The notes: generated by a model from the letters alone, not told the origin. Shown: positions 1 to 9,116, counted from the first letter of the stretch. The stretch is DNA of 64,000 nt from Pseudomonas sp. LP_7_YM (GCF_004364435.1 NZ_SOCT01000011.1:85367-149366); one strand, 5' to 3'. Numbers and translations are program-made.

Positions 1-863
1 AGGGTGTCGGAGATGAACAGCTCTTCGAAGCCGCTGATGCAGACGATGTCGCCGGCAGCAGCTTCTTCCACGTCTACACGGTGCAGACCGTGGTGACCCA
101 TCAGCTTGAGGATACGACCGTTACGGCGCTTGCCGTTGGCGTCAATAGCCACAACCTGGGTGTTCGGCTTGACCTTGCCACGGGCAATACGGCCAACGCC
201 GATGATGCCCAGGAAGCTGTTGTAGTCCAGTGCCGAGATTTGCATCTGGAACGGACCATCACGGTCAACTTTCGGCGCAGGTACGTTGTCGACGATCGAC
301 TGGTACAGCGGGGTCATGTCTTCAGCCATGGCGGTGTGTTCCAGACCGGCAATACCGTTCAGGGCCGAGGCGTAGACGACTTTGAAGTCCAGCTGTTCTT
401 CGGTAGCACCGAGGTTGTCGAACAGGTCGAAGATCTGATCCAGAACCCAGTCCGGACGCGCGCCTGGACGGTCGACCTTGTTGATGACCACGATTGGACG
501 CAGGCCGGCTTCGAAAGCCTTCTTGGTCACGAAACGGGTTTGCGGCATAGGGCCGTCTTGAGCGTCGACCAGCAGCAGAACGGAGTCAACCATCGACATC
601 ACGCGCTCTACTTCACCACCGAAGTCGGCGTGGCCCGGGGTGTCAACGATGTTGATGTGGTAGCCATTCCAGTTGATCGCGGTGTTCTTCGCGAGAATGG
701 TGATACCGCGCTCTTTTTCCTGGTCGTTGGAGTCCATCACGCGTTCGTCGTTGAGCTCGCCGCGTTCCAGGGTGCCGGACTGACGCAAAAGCTTGTCGAC
801 GAGGGTGGTTTTACCGTGGTCAACGTGAGCAATGATGGCGATGTTACGTAGATTTTCGATCAC
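1..863 (-). CDS. typA: Ribosome-associated GTPase TypA/BipA (partial, C-terminus off the left edge)
   Basis: This is a translational GTPase of the EF-G/LepA class that binds the ribosome and supports growth under stress and cold. The visible 287 codons encode the whole G domain and the start of domain II. The protein begins (M)IENLRNIAIIAHVDHGKTT, so the P-loop AHVDHGKTT lies within the first 20 residues. The G3 motif DTPGHADF and the G4 motif NKVDRP follow. I chose the GTG at 861-863 because the family begins almost directly with IENLRN; an ATG start would need an unrelated extension. The gene is transcribed away from thiI's end, separated by about 157 bp. Family identity is very secure. The C-terminal part is not in the window. 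Confidence 0.95.
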   Translation of the reverse strand, partial: MIENLRNIAIIAHVDHGKTTLVDKLLRQSGTLERGELNDERVMDSNDQEKERGITILAKNTAINWNGYHINIVDTPGHADFGGEVERVMSMVDSVLLLVDAQDGPMPQTRFVTKKAFEAGLRPIVVINKVDRPGARPDWVLDQIFDLFDNLGATEEQLDFKVVYASALNGIAGLEHTAMAEDMTPLYQSIVDNVPAPKVDRDGPFQMQISALDYNSFLGIIGVGRIARGKVKPNTQVVAIDANGKRRNGRILKLMGHHGLHRVDVEEAAAGDIVCISGFEELFISDT

Positions 864-1020
864 TTGTGTATCTCGATCAGAGGATTCGGTCAGCTGACTG
901 ATTGCAGACAGCTATGAACGGTACAGTCGGCGAGACCCTGTTCGGGTCTGCAGCCGTTACGGCTGACGACTGGTGTCGGGGGGCCGGTGACGCAAGCCAC
1001 AGGCAAACAGCCCCGGGCAC

Positions 1021-2475
1021 TTAGCTCGGTCGATAAACGCGCACATTGGCATGTCCCTCACTGAGCAAATGATGAGCATGCAGGCGACTCATGACGCCTT
1101 TGTCGCAATAAAGCAGGTACTGGCGCGTGTCATCCAGTTCCTTGAAACGGCTGTTCAATGCAAAGAACGGCAGCGTTTGTACTTCGATGTCTGTCAGTTC
1201 CAGCGGGCGGTCTTCGGTTTCATCCGGGTGGCGGATGTCGATGATCACTTGCCCGGCCAGGGCCTGACCGACTTCTTCGACCCGAACGTCCTGACCCAAC
1301 TCCTCGATCACCCGATCGATAGGCACCAGACGGGCGTTTTCGAGCGCACGCTCGAGCACGGCCATGTCGAACTCTTTTTCTTCATGCTCGACGCGGTTAC
1401 GTTTGGCCGCGGTCTTTGGATTGACCGAGATCACCCCACAGTATTCGGGCATGTGCCGGGCAAAATCGCCGGTGCCGATCTGGTCGGCCTGGTCGATGAT
1501 GTCCTGCTTGTGACTGGCGATCAGCGGGCGCAGGACCAGCTTTTCCGTCACGCAATCGATAACCGACAGGTTCGGCAGTGTCTGGCTGGACACCTGGGAA
1601 ATCGCCTCGCCGGTTACCAGCGCGTCGATTTCAAGTCTGTCGGCGATATTGGTCGCAGCGCGCAACATCATACGCTTCAAAACTACGCCCATATGACTGT
1701 TATCGACTTTTCCGAGAATTTCTCCCAGAACTTCCTCGAACGGTACGCTGACGAACAGCACCCGCTGCGAACTGCCGTATTTTTTCCAGATGAAGTGCGC
1801 GACTTCCATCACACCCAGTTCATGAGCCCTGCCGCCCAGATTGAAGAAGCAGAAATGGCTCATCAAGCCACGACGCATCATCTGGTACGCAGCCACGGTG
1901 GAATCGAAACCGCCGGACATCAGCACCAGCGTCTGCTCCAAAGAGCCCAGCGGGTAGCCGCCAATGCTGTTGTGCTGACTGTGAATCACGAACAAGCGCT
2001 TGTCGCGGATTTCCATCCGCACCTCGACTTGCGGCGTCTTGAGCGAAATGCCGGCAGCGTTGCACTCACGGCGCAGCCTGCTGCCAACGTACTTCTCGAC
2101 GTCCATGGAGCTAAAGTCGTGATGACCGGCGCGCTTGCAGCGTACCGAGAAAATCTTGCCGGGCAACGCATGACCGAAGTGCAGTTTGCACTTCTCGTAA
2201 ATGTCATCCATGTCGCCCAGCGGGTACTGATCAACCTGCAGAAAGTGTGCGATGCCCGGCATGCAGCTCAGGCGCTCGGTCATTTCGTGCAGGATCTTCG
2301 GATCTTGGACCCTGCTCTCGACCTCGAGGTTGTCCCACACGCCATCGACCACCAGCGCCGGGTCCAGATCGCGGAGCACGGTGCGGATGTTTTTGGCCAG
2401 TTGCTTGATGAAGCGCTTGCGCACTGGCCGGCTTTTGATGGTGATTTCCGGGAAAACTTTAACGATTAGTTTCAT
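1021..2475 (-). CDS. thiI: tRNA 4-thiouridine sulfurtransferase ThiI
   Basis: ThiI moves sulfur from IscS persulfide to U8 of tRNA and into the thiazole part of thiamine. The 484-residue protein has the N-terminal ferredoxin-like/THUMP region, then the PP-loop ATPase motif SGGFDS at about residues 187-192. It ends in a rhodanese domain with the catalytic Cys in LLYCDKGVMS near residue 456, so this is the long form as in E. coli. An in-frame extension of 21 residues upstream is possible, but MKLIVKVFPE is the family N-terminus, so I start at 2475. It is divergent from glnA across a 330-bp regulatory gap. No defect is visible. Confidence 0.96.
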   Translation of the reverse strand: MKLIVKVFPEITIKSRPVRKRFIKQLAKNIRTVLRDLDPALVVDGVWDNLEVESRVQDPKILHEMTERLSCMPGIAHFLQVDQYPLGDMDDIYEKCKLHFGHALPGKIFSVRCKRAGHHDFSSMDVEKYVGSRLRRECNAAGISLKTPQVEVRMEIRDKRLFVIHSQHNSIGGYPLGSLEQTLVLMSGGFDSTVAAYQMMRRGLMSHFCFFNLGGRAHELGVMEVAHFIWKKYGSSQRVLFVSVPFEEVLGEILGKVDNSHMGVVLKRMMLRAATNIADRLEIDALVTGEAISQVSSQTLPNLSVIDCVTEKLVLRPLIASHKQDIIDQADQIGTGDFARHMPEYCGVISVNPKTAAKRNRVEHEEKEFDMAVLERALENARLVPIDRVIEELGQDVRVEEVGQALAGQVIIDIRHPDETEDRPLELTDIEVQTLPFFALNSRFKELDDTRQYLLYCDKGVMSRLHAHHLLSEGHANVRVYRPS

Positions 2476-2572
2476 GAAAACAGCGCGCGAGGTGCCGGTC
2501 AAAAAAGGGGGGCGCGGATTATAGCGGAAATTGCTCAAGGTTTAACCAGTTATCGTATAGCCAATCATCGGC

Positions 2573-2587
2573 GCACCGGAATGGGAC
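2573..2587 (+). promoter_or_regulatory. Weaker NtrC-binding half of the glnA enhancer
   Basis: GCACC-N5-GGGAC partly matches the NtrC consensus GCACC-N5-GGTGC. Its centre at 2580 is 31 bp (about three helical turns) upstream of the perfect site at 2604-2618. That puts it near -140 from the predicted glnA start, the layout known for enteric glnA. The position is the main support, because the right half-site is poor. Confidence 0.5.
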
Positions 2588-2603
2588 TGCATACAATCCA
2601 GGC

Positions 2604-2618
2604 GCACCAATGCGGTGC
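2604..2618 (+). promoter_or_regulatory. NtrC-binding enhancer site for glnA
   Basis: The sequence is a perfect dyad, GCACC-AATGC-GGTGC, extended by a matching C/G pair on each side (2603-2619). This is the textbook NtrC site. Its centre is about 108 bp upstream of the start predicted from the sigma-54 promoter at 2693. NtrC itself is encoded at 7654-9090. Confidence 0.85.
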
Positions 2619-2692
2619 GATGCTTTTTTGCAAATGCGAACTTTAACGTGCCAAAACCCGGCGTTTTTCAGGAAAAACCCAACACAGGGCAC

Positions 2693-2708
2693 TGGCATGC
2701 AAATTGCT
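2693..2708 (+). promoter_or_regulatory. Sigma-54 (-24/-12) promoter of glnA
   Basis: TGGCATGCAAATTGCT matches the TGGCAC-N5-TTGCW consensus. GG (2694-2695) and GC (2706-2707) are exactly 12 bp apart. The predicted transcription start is about 2719, giving a leader of roughly 87 nt to the glnA ATG. Two upstream NtrC sites make nitrogen control very likely. Confidence 0.88.
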
Positions 2709-2805
2709 CCCTTGTGAGGCAGGTTGCCTTGGCCGACTATCGCGCCGGCATCACCCCCTATTAAGGGCCCACCACTGCCGGCCCTAAGCCACCCCGGAGG
2801 ACAAC

Positions 2806-4212
2806 ATGTCGAAGTCGGTTCAACTCATCAAAGATCATGACGTTAAGTGGATTGATCTGCGCTTCACGGACACCAAAGGCACTCAGCACCACGTGACCAT
2901 GCCGGCTCGCGATGCGCTGGAAGACGACTTCTTCGAAGTCGGCAAAATGTTCGACGGCTCCTCCATCTCCGGCTGGAAAGGCATCGAAGCCTCCGACATG
3001 ATCTTGCTGCCAGACGACGAAAGCGCCGTTCTGGACCCGTTCACCGAAGAACCGACCCTGATCCTGGTCTGCGACATCATCGAACCTTCGACCATGCAAG
3101 GTTACGATCGCGACCCACGCGCCATTGCTCATCGCGCCGAGGAATACCTCAAATCCACCGGTATCGGTGACACCGTATTTGCAGGTCCAGAGCCAGAATT
3201 CTTCATCTTCGACGAAGTGAAATTCAAGTCCGACATCTCGGGCTCGATGTTCAAGATTTTCTCCGAACAAGGTTCGTGGATGTCCGACGCGGACATCGAA
3301 GGCGGTAACAAAGGCCACCGTCCGGGCATCAAAGGCGGCTACTTCCCGGTTCCTCCGTTCGACCACGACCACGAAATCCGCACCGCAATGTGCAACGCCC
3401 TGGAAGAAATGGGTCAGGTCGTCGAAGTTCACCACCACGAAGTGGCAACGGCTGGCCAGAACGAAATCGGCGTGAAATTCAACACGCTGGTCAAGAAGGC
3501 CGATGAAGTTCAGACCCTGAAATACGTTGTCCACAACGTTGCCGACGCTTACGGCCGCACCGCTACCTTCATGCCCAAGCCTCTGTACGGCGATAACGGC
3601 TCGGGTATGCACGTCCACATGTCCATCTCCAAAGATGGCAAGAACACCTTTGCTGGCGAAGGCTATGCCGGTCTGTCCGATACCGCCCTGTACTTCATCG
3701 GCGGTATCATCAAGCACGGCAAGGCGTTGAACGGCTTCACCAACCCGTCGACCAACTCCTATAAACGTCTGGTCCCAGGTTTCGAAGCCCCGGTCATGCT
3801 GGCCTACTCGGCCCGTAACCGTTCCGCTTCGATCCGTATTCCTTACGTCTCCAGCCCACGCGGCCGTCGTATCGAAGCCCGTTTCCCGGATCCATCGGCC
3901 AACCCATACCTGGCCTTTGCTGCATTGTTGATGGCTGGCCTGGACGGCATCCAGAACAAGATCCACCCAGGCGACGCCGCCGACAAAAATCTGTATGACC
4001 TGCCGCCAGAAGAAGCAGCAGAGATCCCGCAAGTGTGCGGCAGCCTGAAAGAAGCCCTGGAAGAGCTGGATAAGGGCCGTGCGTTCCTGACCAAAGGCGG
4101 CGTATTCAGCGACGACTTCATCGACGCCTACATCGCTCTGAAGTCGGAAGAAGAAATCAAGGTCCGTACCTTCGTACACCCACTGGAATACGAGCTGTAC
4201 TACAGCTGCTGA
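2806..4212 (+). CDS. glnA: Type I glutamine synthetase
   Basis: GlnA makes glutamine from glutamate, ammonia and ATP and is the main entry point for nitrogen; it acts as a cytosolic dodecamer. The 468 residues match the family length. Visible landmarks are MFDGSSISGWK near residue 50, the metal-binding AGPEPEFFIFD, the ATP/NH3 region NGSGMHVHMS, and KNLYDLPPEE. The Tyr in the last motif is residue 397, the site that GlnE adenylylates. The start has a clear GGAGG ribosome site 8 bp ahead. It sits behind a sigma-54 promoter with NtrC sites and is followed by a strong terminator, so it is largely a single-gene unit. No oddities. Confidence 0.98.
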   Translation: MSKSVQLIKDHDVKWIDLRFTDTKGTQHHVTMPARDALEDDFFEVGKMFDGSSISGWKGIEASDMILLPDDESAVLDPFTEEPTLILVCDIIEPSTMQGYDRDPRAIAHRAEEYLKSTGIGDTVFAGPEPEFFIFDEVKFKSDISGSMFKIFSEQGSWMSDADIEGGNKGHRPGIKGGYFPVPPFDHDHEIRTAMCNALEEMGQVVEVHHHEVATAGQNEIGVKFNTLVKKADEVQTLKYVVHNVADAYGRTATFMPKPLYGDNGSGMHVHMSISKDGKNTFAGEGYAGLSDTALYFIGGIIKHGKALNGFTNPSTNSYKRLVPGFEAPVMLAYSARNRSASIRIPYVSSPRGRRIEARFPDPSANPYLAFAALLMAGLDGIQNKIHPGDAADKNLYDLPPEEAAEIPQVCGSLKEALEELDKGRAFLTKGGVFSDDFIDAYIALKSEEEIKVRTFVHPLEYELYYSC

Positions 4213-4243
4213 TCCAGTCACGCCAGCGAACGCGGCGTGAAAG

Positions 4244-4270
4244 AAAGGCCTCCTTCGGGAGGCCTTTTTT
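4244..4270 (+). terminator. Rho-independent terminator of glnA
   Basis: A perfect 10-bp stem AAAGGCCTCC / GGAGGCCTTT around a TTCG tetraloop runs straight into a T tract. It lies 32 bp after the glnA stop. Confidence 0.93.
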
Positions 4271-4425
4271 ATGCTTTTGAAACAGGCGGCTACGTATTCA
4301 AGATGTGCGAAGTCGTAAAGTCCTATCACGGGTGGTATAGGGTTATCGCCTTTCCAACGATTTTTTCCGGATACTGCCCCATTCGCAGCGCGCTCTTACG
4401 CTGCGCTGACTTACAAGGATCCCAC

Positions 4426-4992
4426 ATGCCAAAACCACTCTGGCTCATGCTCCTGATCGTTCCCCTGACGTCTGGCTGCATCAACGCTGCTTCATCATCC
4501 CCCGCGCCTGCCGCTTTAAGCCCACTCATCGAGGCCATGGGCCAGCGGCTCGCTATTGCCAACGACGTTGCACAGAGCAAGTTCTACAGCGGTAAACCCG
4601 TTCAGGACACCGAGCGCGAGCGCCAGGTGATCGCCAATGCCCAAGCCCAGGCCGCAGCGTACAAGCTCGACAAAAGTGACGTTCGCTTGTTCATGACGGC
4701 ACAGATCGAAGCCAACAAGATGGTGCAGTACGCGCGACTCGCACAATGGCACGCAGACGCTCAGCCGCCGGAGCAGCCCAGCACCAGCCTGACGACCGGG
4801 ATTCGCACTCGCCTGGACACGCTGCAACCGGTACTGATGGAGAAATACGCAGCGTTTGTGCCGTATCGCAAGGACCCTGCCTGCCAACGCTGGGTACAAG
4901 CCGACATTGAGCGTCAGACAGCGGATCCGACCCTTGTGACTGCGCTGCAACGTGCTGCAAGTAATTTGTGCGCCACTACCAACAAGGGCTGA
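4426..4992 (+). CDS. Exported chorismate mutase, AroQ-gamma type
   Basis: This 188-residue protein looks like the periplasmic, single-function chorismate mutases (chorismate to prephenate) of the all-helical AroQ-gamma class. An N-terminal signal of about 25 residues ends in LTSGCINAASS; the Cys suggests a possible but imperfect lipobox, and SPase I cleavage after INA is the alternative. The mature part has the helix-1 pattern GQRLAIANDVAQSKF with the usual Arg and Lys, then DTERERQVI and FMTAQIEANKMVQY with acidic and amide residues of the active site. I start at the ATG at 4426, preceded by AAGGA, instead of a longer in-frame extension through the glnA terminator. The role of an exported mutase is not established; virulence links are known only in some pathogens. 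Confidence 0.85.
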   Translation: MPKPLWLMLLIVPLTSGCINAASSSPAPAALSPLIEAMGQRLAIANDVAQSKFYSGKPVQDTERERQVIANAQAQAAAYKLDKSDVRLFMTAQIEANKMVQYARLAQWHADAQPPEQPSTSLTTGIRTRLDTLQPVLMEKYAAFVPYRKDPACQRWVQADIERQTADPTLVTALQRAASNLCATTNKG

Positions 4993-5112
4993 GCGCAGCA
5001 GTGGGCCGGGCACACCGCCAGCCCGGTTTTGCTCTATGCTGGCGACTGCGCCTTGCATCCGAGTTGGCATGGCCCGAGCGGTCGTTCTCCTGATCGTGGT
5101 ACCGGAGTTTTC

Positions 5113-5640
5113 ATGCGTCAAAGCCTTGCCCTTGTACTGCTGTTGCTTGCGCTTCCCGCAGTCGCCCAGATCTACAAATACACTGACGCCAACGGCAACA
5201 CGGCCTTCAGCAGTCAGCCGCCCGACGGGACGAAAGTGGAAACGGTGGATCTGCCGCCACTCAACAGTGTCGGTGACGCTGCGCCTGCCCCGCCAACGTC
5301 AGCGCCTTCGCAAAGTCAGACTCCGCCACAACCGGCCAGCGCGACTTATGAAACGCTGCGACTGACCGACTTGCCCAACGACGAGGCCCTGCGTGCCAAC
5401 AACGGCTCTTTCATCGCCGGGGTGATGATTCAACCGCGTTTGCAGCCCGGTCACCTGCTGCAACTGCTGGTGGACGGCAAACCCTATGGCCAGCCCACCA
5501 ACGTCCCTCGCGTCCAGGTCACTGAGCTGGACCGAGGCGAACACAGCCTGTCCGTCCAGGTGGTGCAAGGCGCTCAGATAATCCAGCAAAGCGAAACGAT
5601 CAACCTGACAGTGCAGCGAGCTCATGTCGGCAAACGTTAA
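5113..5640 (+). CDS. DUF4124-domain exported protein (first of a pair)
   Basis: This 175-residue protein has a signal peptide (MRQSLALVLLLLALPAVAQ) followed at once by the DUF4124 motif IYKYTDANGNTAFSSQPP. A proline/glutamine-rich linker and a C-terminal beta-rich domain come next (PRLQPGHLLQLLVDGKPYG). The C-terminal part is shared with the next gene, so the two look like an old duplication. GGAG lies 6 bp before the ATG. The stop overlaps the next gene by 17 bp, so they are co-translated. The function is unknown; the pair sits between glnA and ntrB, as is usual in Pseudomonas. Confidence 0.85.
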   Translation: MRQSLALVLLLLALPAVAQIYKYTDANGNTAFSSQPPDGTKVETVDLPPLNSVGDAAPAPPTSAPSQSQTPPQPASATYETLRLTDLPNDEALRANNGSFIAGVMIQPRLQPGHLLQLLVDGKPYGQPTNVPRVQVTELDRGEHSLSVQVVQGAQIIQQSETINLTVQRAHVGKR

Positions 5641-6265
5641 CAAGCAGTGGCTGCGTTACCCGGTCATTTGCCTGCTCATGCTTGTCGGTCAGTTGGCAAT
5701 CGCTGAGGTTTACACCTACATCGATTCCGAGGGGAATCGGGTTTTTACCGACCAGCCCCACAAAAACGCAAAAAAGATCGACATTGCTCCCAGCAACCAG
5801 ATCAGGTCCACACCTAAAAAGCCAGGTCAGTCCTCCAGCATGAAACCCAAACCTGGGCCGCTGTTTCACTATCAGCTGCTGCGCATTCTTGCGCCCGAAC
5901 CGGACGCCACTATCCGGGACATGCAGGGCAACGTGATGGTGACCGTCACCAATGACCCGCAGCTTCAACCCGGTCACACCTACCGTCTGCTGCTTGACGG
6001 CGAGCCTTACGGCAATGCCGGCCATAGCCCGGTGTTCCCGATGACCAACATTGATCGCGGCACGCATCAGGTGTCGATCGAGATCGTCGACGAGTTCGGC
6101 CGCATAGCGGAACGCACGCCCAACCAACCCTTCCACATGATGCGCATCTCGCTTGCACAGAAGCGCCTCGCTCAACCCTGCAAAACCAACGATTTTGGCT
6201 TACGGCCTGAGTGTCCCCTCAAGGACAAACCACCTGAAGAAAGCAGCATCCTGCCTTTTTTCTGA
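5624..6265 (+). CDS. DUF4124-domain exported protein (second of a pair)
   Basis: The 213 residues begin with a basic/hydrophobic signal sequence ending QLAIAEV. DUF4124 (VYTYIDSEGNRVFTDQPH) and a Lys/Pro linker follow. The C-terminal domain contains PQLQPGHTYRLLLDGEPYG, which mirrors the upstream protein. A Cys-containing tail (PCKTNDFGLRPECP) is unique to this copy. The start lies inside the previous gene, in a different frame. No enzymatic motif is visible; an envelope structural or accessory role is inferred from export only. Confidence 0.85.
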   Translation: MSANVNKQWLRYPVICLLMLVGQLAIAEVYTYIDSEGNRVFTDQPHKNAKKIDIAPSNQIRSTPKKPGQSSSMKPKPGPLFHYQLLRILAPEPDATIRDMQGNVMVTVTNDPQLQPGHTYRLLLDGEPYGNAGHSPVFPMTNIDRGTHQVSIEIVDEFGRIAERTPNQPFHMMRISLAQKRLAQPCKTNDFGLRPECPLKDKPPEESSILPFF

Positions 6266-6288
6266 CAAGGTGCTGTGTGGATGGCCGC

Positions 6289-6303
6289 GCTCCAAAATAG
6301 TGC
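6289..6303 (+). promoter_or_regulatory. Possible NtrC-binding site upstream of ntrBC
   Basis: GCTCC-AAAAT-AGTGC differs from GCACC-N5-GGTGC at two positions and lies in the 306-bp gap before ntrB. Autoregulation of ntrBC by NtrC is known in enterics. Here it is suggested only by this match. Confidence 0.45.
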
Positions 6304-6430
6304 ACAGATTGAACGAGCACTCCGATTAAACTCCCATTTTGGTTCATGAATCACTACAACCCACGCCGTGCATTCGCTTGCTGTCCAAAAAAAGCCCGAA
6401 TCGCGTCTTTCCGCGCTTCTTTTCGGAGCT

Positions 6431-6446
6431 TGGTTTGTTTTTTGCA
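6431..6446 (+). promoter_or_regulatory. Candidate sigma-54 promoter ahead of ntrB
   Basis: TGGTTTGTTTTTTGCA keeps GG and GC 12 bp apart and a good -12 element (TTTGCA), but the -24 element is weak. It lies 126 bp before ntrB and about 150 bp after the possible NtrC site. Confidence 0.35.
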
Positions 6447-6571
6447 TTTTCTTACCCATTAGTAATGGTCAAGCACCAAGCCAGCCGCTCTAACGGGGCG
6501 AAGAGACCAATCAAAGCCTGCAATCCGGGATCGCTCCCTGTGCGATGTGCCAAAAGAGGTCAACGAGATTC

Positions 6572-7657
6572 ATGACTATCAGCGATACGTTGCACCGATT
6601 GTTACTCGACAACCTGACCACTGCCACGATTCTGCTCAACGCTGACCTGCGCCTGGAATACATGAATCCGGCAGCCGAGATGCTGCTGGCCATCAGCGGT
6701 CAGCGCAGTCATGGGCAGTTCATCAGTGAGCTTTTCACCGAGTCTGCAGAAGCGCTGAGTTCGCTTCGCCAGGCGGTGGAACAGGCCCACCCGTTCACCA
6801 AACGCGAAGCCATGCTGACCGCGCTCACGGGTCAGACGCTGACGGTCGATTACGCCGTAACGCCAATACTGGCGCAAGGCGAAACCATGCTTCTGCTGGA
6901 AGTCCACCCCCGTGATCGCCTGCTGCGCATCACCAAGGAAGAGGCGCAGCTGTCCAAGCAGGAGACCACCAAGATGCTGGTCCGCGGGCTGGCCCACGAG
7001 ATCAAGAATCCGCTGGGCGGGATTCGCGGCGCGGCGCAATTGCTGGCCCGCGAGCTGCCGGAAGAAAGCCTCAAGGACTACACCAACGTCATCATCGAAG
7101 AAGCCGATCGCCTGCGAAACCTAGTCGACCGGATGCTGGGTTCGAACAAGCTGCCGTCGCTGGCAATGACCAATGTCCACGAAGTGCTGGAGCGTGTGTG
7201 CAGTCTGGTGGAGGCGGAAAGCCAGGGTTGCATCACATTGGTGCGTGACTATGATCCGAGTATCCCGGACGTGTTGATCGACCGCGAACAAATGATTCAG
7301 GCCGTGCTCAATATCGTGCGCAATGCCATGCAGGCGATCAGCGGTCAGAACGAGCTGCGCCTGGGGCGCATCAGTTTGCGTACTCGCGCCATGCGCCAGT
7401 TCACTATCGGCCATGTGCGCCATCGCCTGGTGAGCAAGATCGAAATCATCGACAACGGCCCCGGCATTCCGGCCGAACTTCAGGAAACCATCTTCTACCC
7501 AATGGTCAGTGGCCGCCCGGATGGCACCGGGTTGGGCCTTGCCATCACCCAGAACATCATCAGTCAGCACCAGGGGCTGATCGAGTGTGACAGCCATCCT
7601 GGCCATACAACATTCTCGATCTTCTTGCCGCTGGAACAAGGAGCAGCTTCGACATGA
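6572..7657 (+). CDS. ntrB: Nitrogen regulation sensor kinase NtrB
   Basis: NtrB (GlnL) phosphorylates or dephosphorylates NtrC under PII control, so it reads the glutamine state. The 361-residue cytosolic protein has an N-terminal PAS domain (LLDNLTTATILLNADLRLEYMNPAA). The H-box GLAHEIKNPLGG follows with the phosphorylated His at about residue 142, then the N-box (NIVRNAMQAI), DNGPGIP and the G-box GTGLGLAI. I start at the ATG at 6572 and not at an ATG nine codons upstream, because MTISDTLHRLLLDN is the family N-terminus and GAGG lies before it. The stop overlaps the ntrC start (ATGA), so the two are translationally coupled. Confidence 0.95.
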   Translation: MTISDTLHRLLLDNLTTATILLNADLRLEYMNPAAEMLLAISGQRSHGQFISELFTESAEALSSLRQAVEQAHPFTKREAMLTALTGQTLTVDYAVTPILAQGETMLLLEVHPRDRLLRITKEEAQLSKQETTKMLVRGLAHEIKNPLGGIRGAAQLLARELPEESLKDYTNVIIEEADRLRNLVDRMLGSNKLPSLAMTNVHEVLERVCSLVEAESQGCITLVRDYDPSIPDVLIDREQMIQAVLNIVRNAMQAISGQNELRLGRISLRTRAMRQFTIGHVRHRLVSKIEIIDNGPGIPAELQETIFYPMVSGRPDGTGLGLAITQNIISQHQGLIECDSHPGHTTFSIFLPLEQGAAST

Positions 7658-9090
7658 GCCGTAGTGAAACTGTCTGGATCGTCGACGACGATCGTTCCAT
7701 CCGCTGGGTACTGGAAAAGGCCTTGCAGCAAGAGGGCATGACCACGCAAAGCTTCGACAGCGCCGATGGCGTGATGAGCCGCCTGGCGCGCCAGCAACCG
7801 GACGTGATCATTTCCGACATTCGCATGCCTGGCGCCAGCGGCCTGGACCTGCTGGCGCGGATCCGCGAACAGCACCCGCGCCTGCCCGTGATCATCATGA
7901 CCGCCCATTCGGACCTGGACAGCGCCGTGGCGTCGTATCAAGGCGGCGCCTTTGAATACCTGCCAAAGCCGTTCGACGTGGACGAGGCAGTGTCGCTGGT
8001 CAAACGTGCCAATCAGCACGCTCAGGAACAACAGGGCATGGACGTTGCGCCGACCCTGACCCGCACCCCGGAAATCATCGGCGAAGCGCCAGCGATGCAG
8101 GAAGTGTTTCGGGCCATCGGCCGTTTGAGTCACTCCAATATCACCGTGCTGATCAACGGCGAATCGGGCACCGGTAAAGAGCTGGTCGCCCATGCCCTGC
8201 ACCGCCACAGCCCGCGTTCGGCCTCGCCGTTCATTGCGCTGAACATGGCGGCAATTCCGAAAGACCTGATGGAATCCGAGCTGTTCGGCCACGAAAAAGG
8301 TGCCTTCACTGGCGCGGCCAACCTGCGACGAGGGCGGTTTGAACAAGCCGATGGCGGCACGTTGTTCCTCGACGAAATCGGCGATATGCCTGCCGACACC
8401 CAGACGCGCCTGCTGCGCGTGCTGGCGGACGGTGAGTTCTACCGCGTTGGCGGTCATGTACCGGTCAAGGTGGACGTGCGCATCATCGCGGCCACTCACC
8501 AGAATCTGGAAACCCTGGTGCAGGCAGGCAAGTTTCGGGAGGACTTGTTCCACCGTCTGAACGTGATCCGTATCCACATTCCGCGTATGTCCGATCGTCG
8601 CGAAGACATTCCGACCCTGGCCAAACACTTCCTGAGCCGGGCGGCGCAGGAGCTGGCGGTCGAGCCGAAACTGCTGAAGGCCGAGACCGAGGAATACCTC
8701 AAGCATCTGCCTTGGCCGGGCAACGTACGGCAGCTGGAAAACACCTGCCGCTGGATCACGGTCATGGCCTCGGGTCGCGAAGTACACGTCAGCGACCTGC
8801 CGCCCGAGTTGCTCAGCCTGCCGCAGGAGGCCGCTCCGGTCACCAACTGGGAGCAGGCGCTGCGTCAATGGGCCGACCAAGCCTTGGCTCGCGGGCAATC
8901 TAGCCTGCTGGACAGCGCGGTACCCACTTTCGAACGCATCATGATCGAGACGGCTCTGAAGCACACCGCTGGCCGTCGTCGCGACGCTGCCGTGTTGCTG
9001 GGCTGGGGACGCAACACCTTGACGCGCAAAATCAAGGAACTGGGGATGAAGATCGATGGCGGGGATGATGATGAGGGGGAAGAGGGCTAA
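7654..9090 (+). CDS. ntrC: Nitrogen regulation response regulator NtrC
   Basis: NtrC (GlnG) is a sigma-54-dependent activator of nitrogen genes such as glnA. The 478 residues form three domains. A receiver domain carries the phosphorylated Asp at about residue 55 (IISDIRMPG). The AAA+ domain has Walker A GESGTGKE, an intact GAFTGA sigma-54 contact loop and Walker B GGTLFLDEIGD. The C-terminal Fis-type helix-turn-helix is GWGRNTLTRKIKEL. It overlaps ntrB by 4 bp. Its likely sites are visible upstream of glnA at 2573-2618. Confidence 0.97.
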   Translation: MSRSETVWIVDDDRSIRWVLEKALQQEGMTTQSFDSADGVMSRLARQQPDVIISDIRMPGASGLDLLARIREQHPRLPVIIMTAHSDLDSAVASYQGGAFEYLPKPFDVDEAVSLVKRANQHAQEQQGMDVAPTLTRTPEIIGEAPAMQEVFRAIGRLSHSNITVLINGESGTGKELVAHALHRHSPRSASPFIALNMAAIPKDLMESELFGHEKGAFTGAANLRRGRFEQADGGTLFLDEIGDMPADTQTRLLRVLADGEFYRVGGHVPVKVDVRIIAATHQNLETLVQAGKFREDLFHRLNVIRIHIPRMSDRREDIPTLAKHFLSRAAQELAVEPKLLKAETEEYLKHLPWPGNVRQLENTCRWITVMASGREVHVSDLPPELLSLPQEAAPVTNWEQALRQWADQALARGQSSLLDSAVPTFERIMIETALKHTAGRRRDAAVLLGWGRNTLTRKIKELGMKIDGGDDDEGEEG

Positions 9091-9116
9091 TAAGTTCTCG
9101 CTGAACTCGCAGTGAC

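Noticed and set aside
1051..2469. Long plus-strand open frame inside thiI
   Set aside because: Antisense shadow of a well-conserved gene; its translation shows no family features.
2761..4329. 522-codon minus-strand open frame across glnA
   Set aside because: Codon-bias shadow of glnA; no ribosome site and no recognisable protein.
7564..8964. 466-codon minus-strand open frame across ntrC
   Set aside because: Shadow of ntrC in a GC-rich genome.
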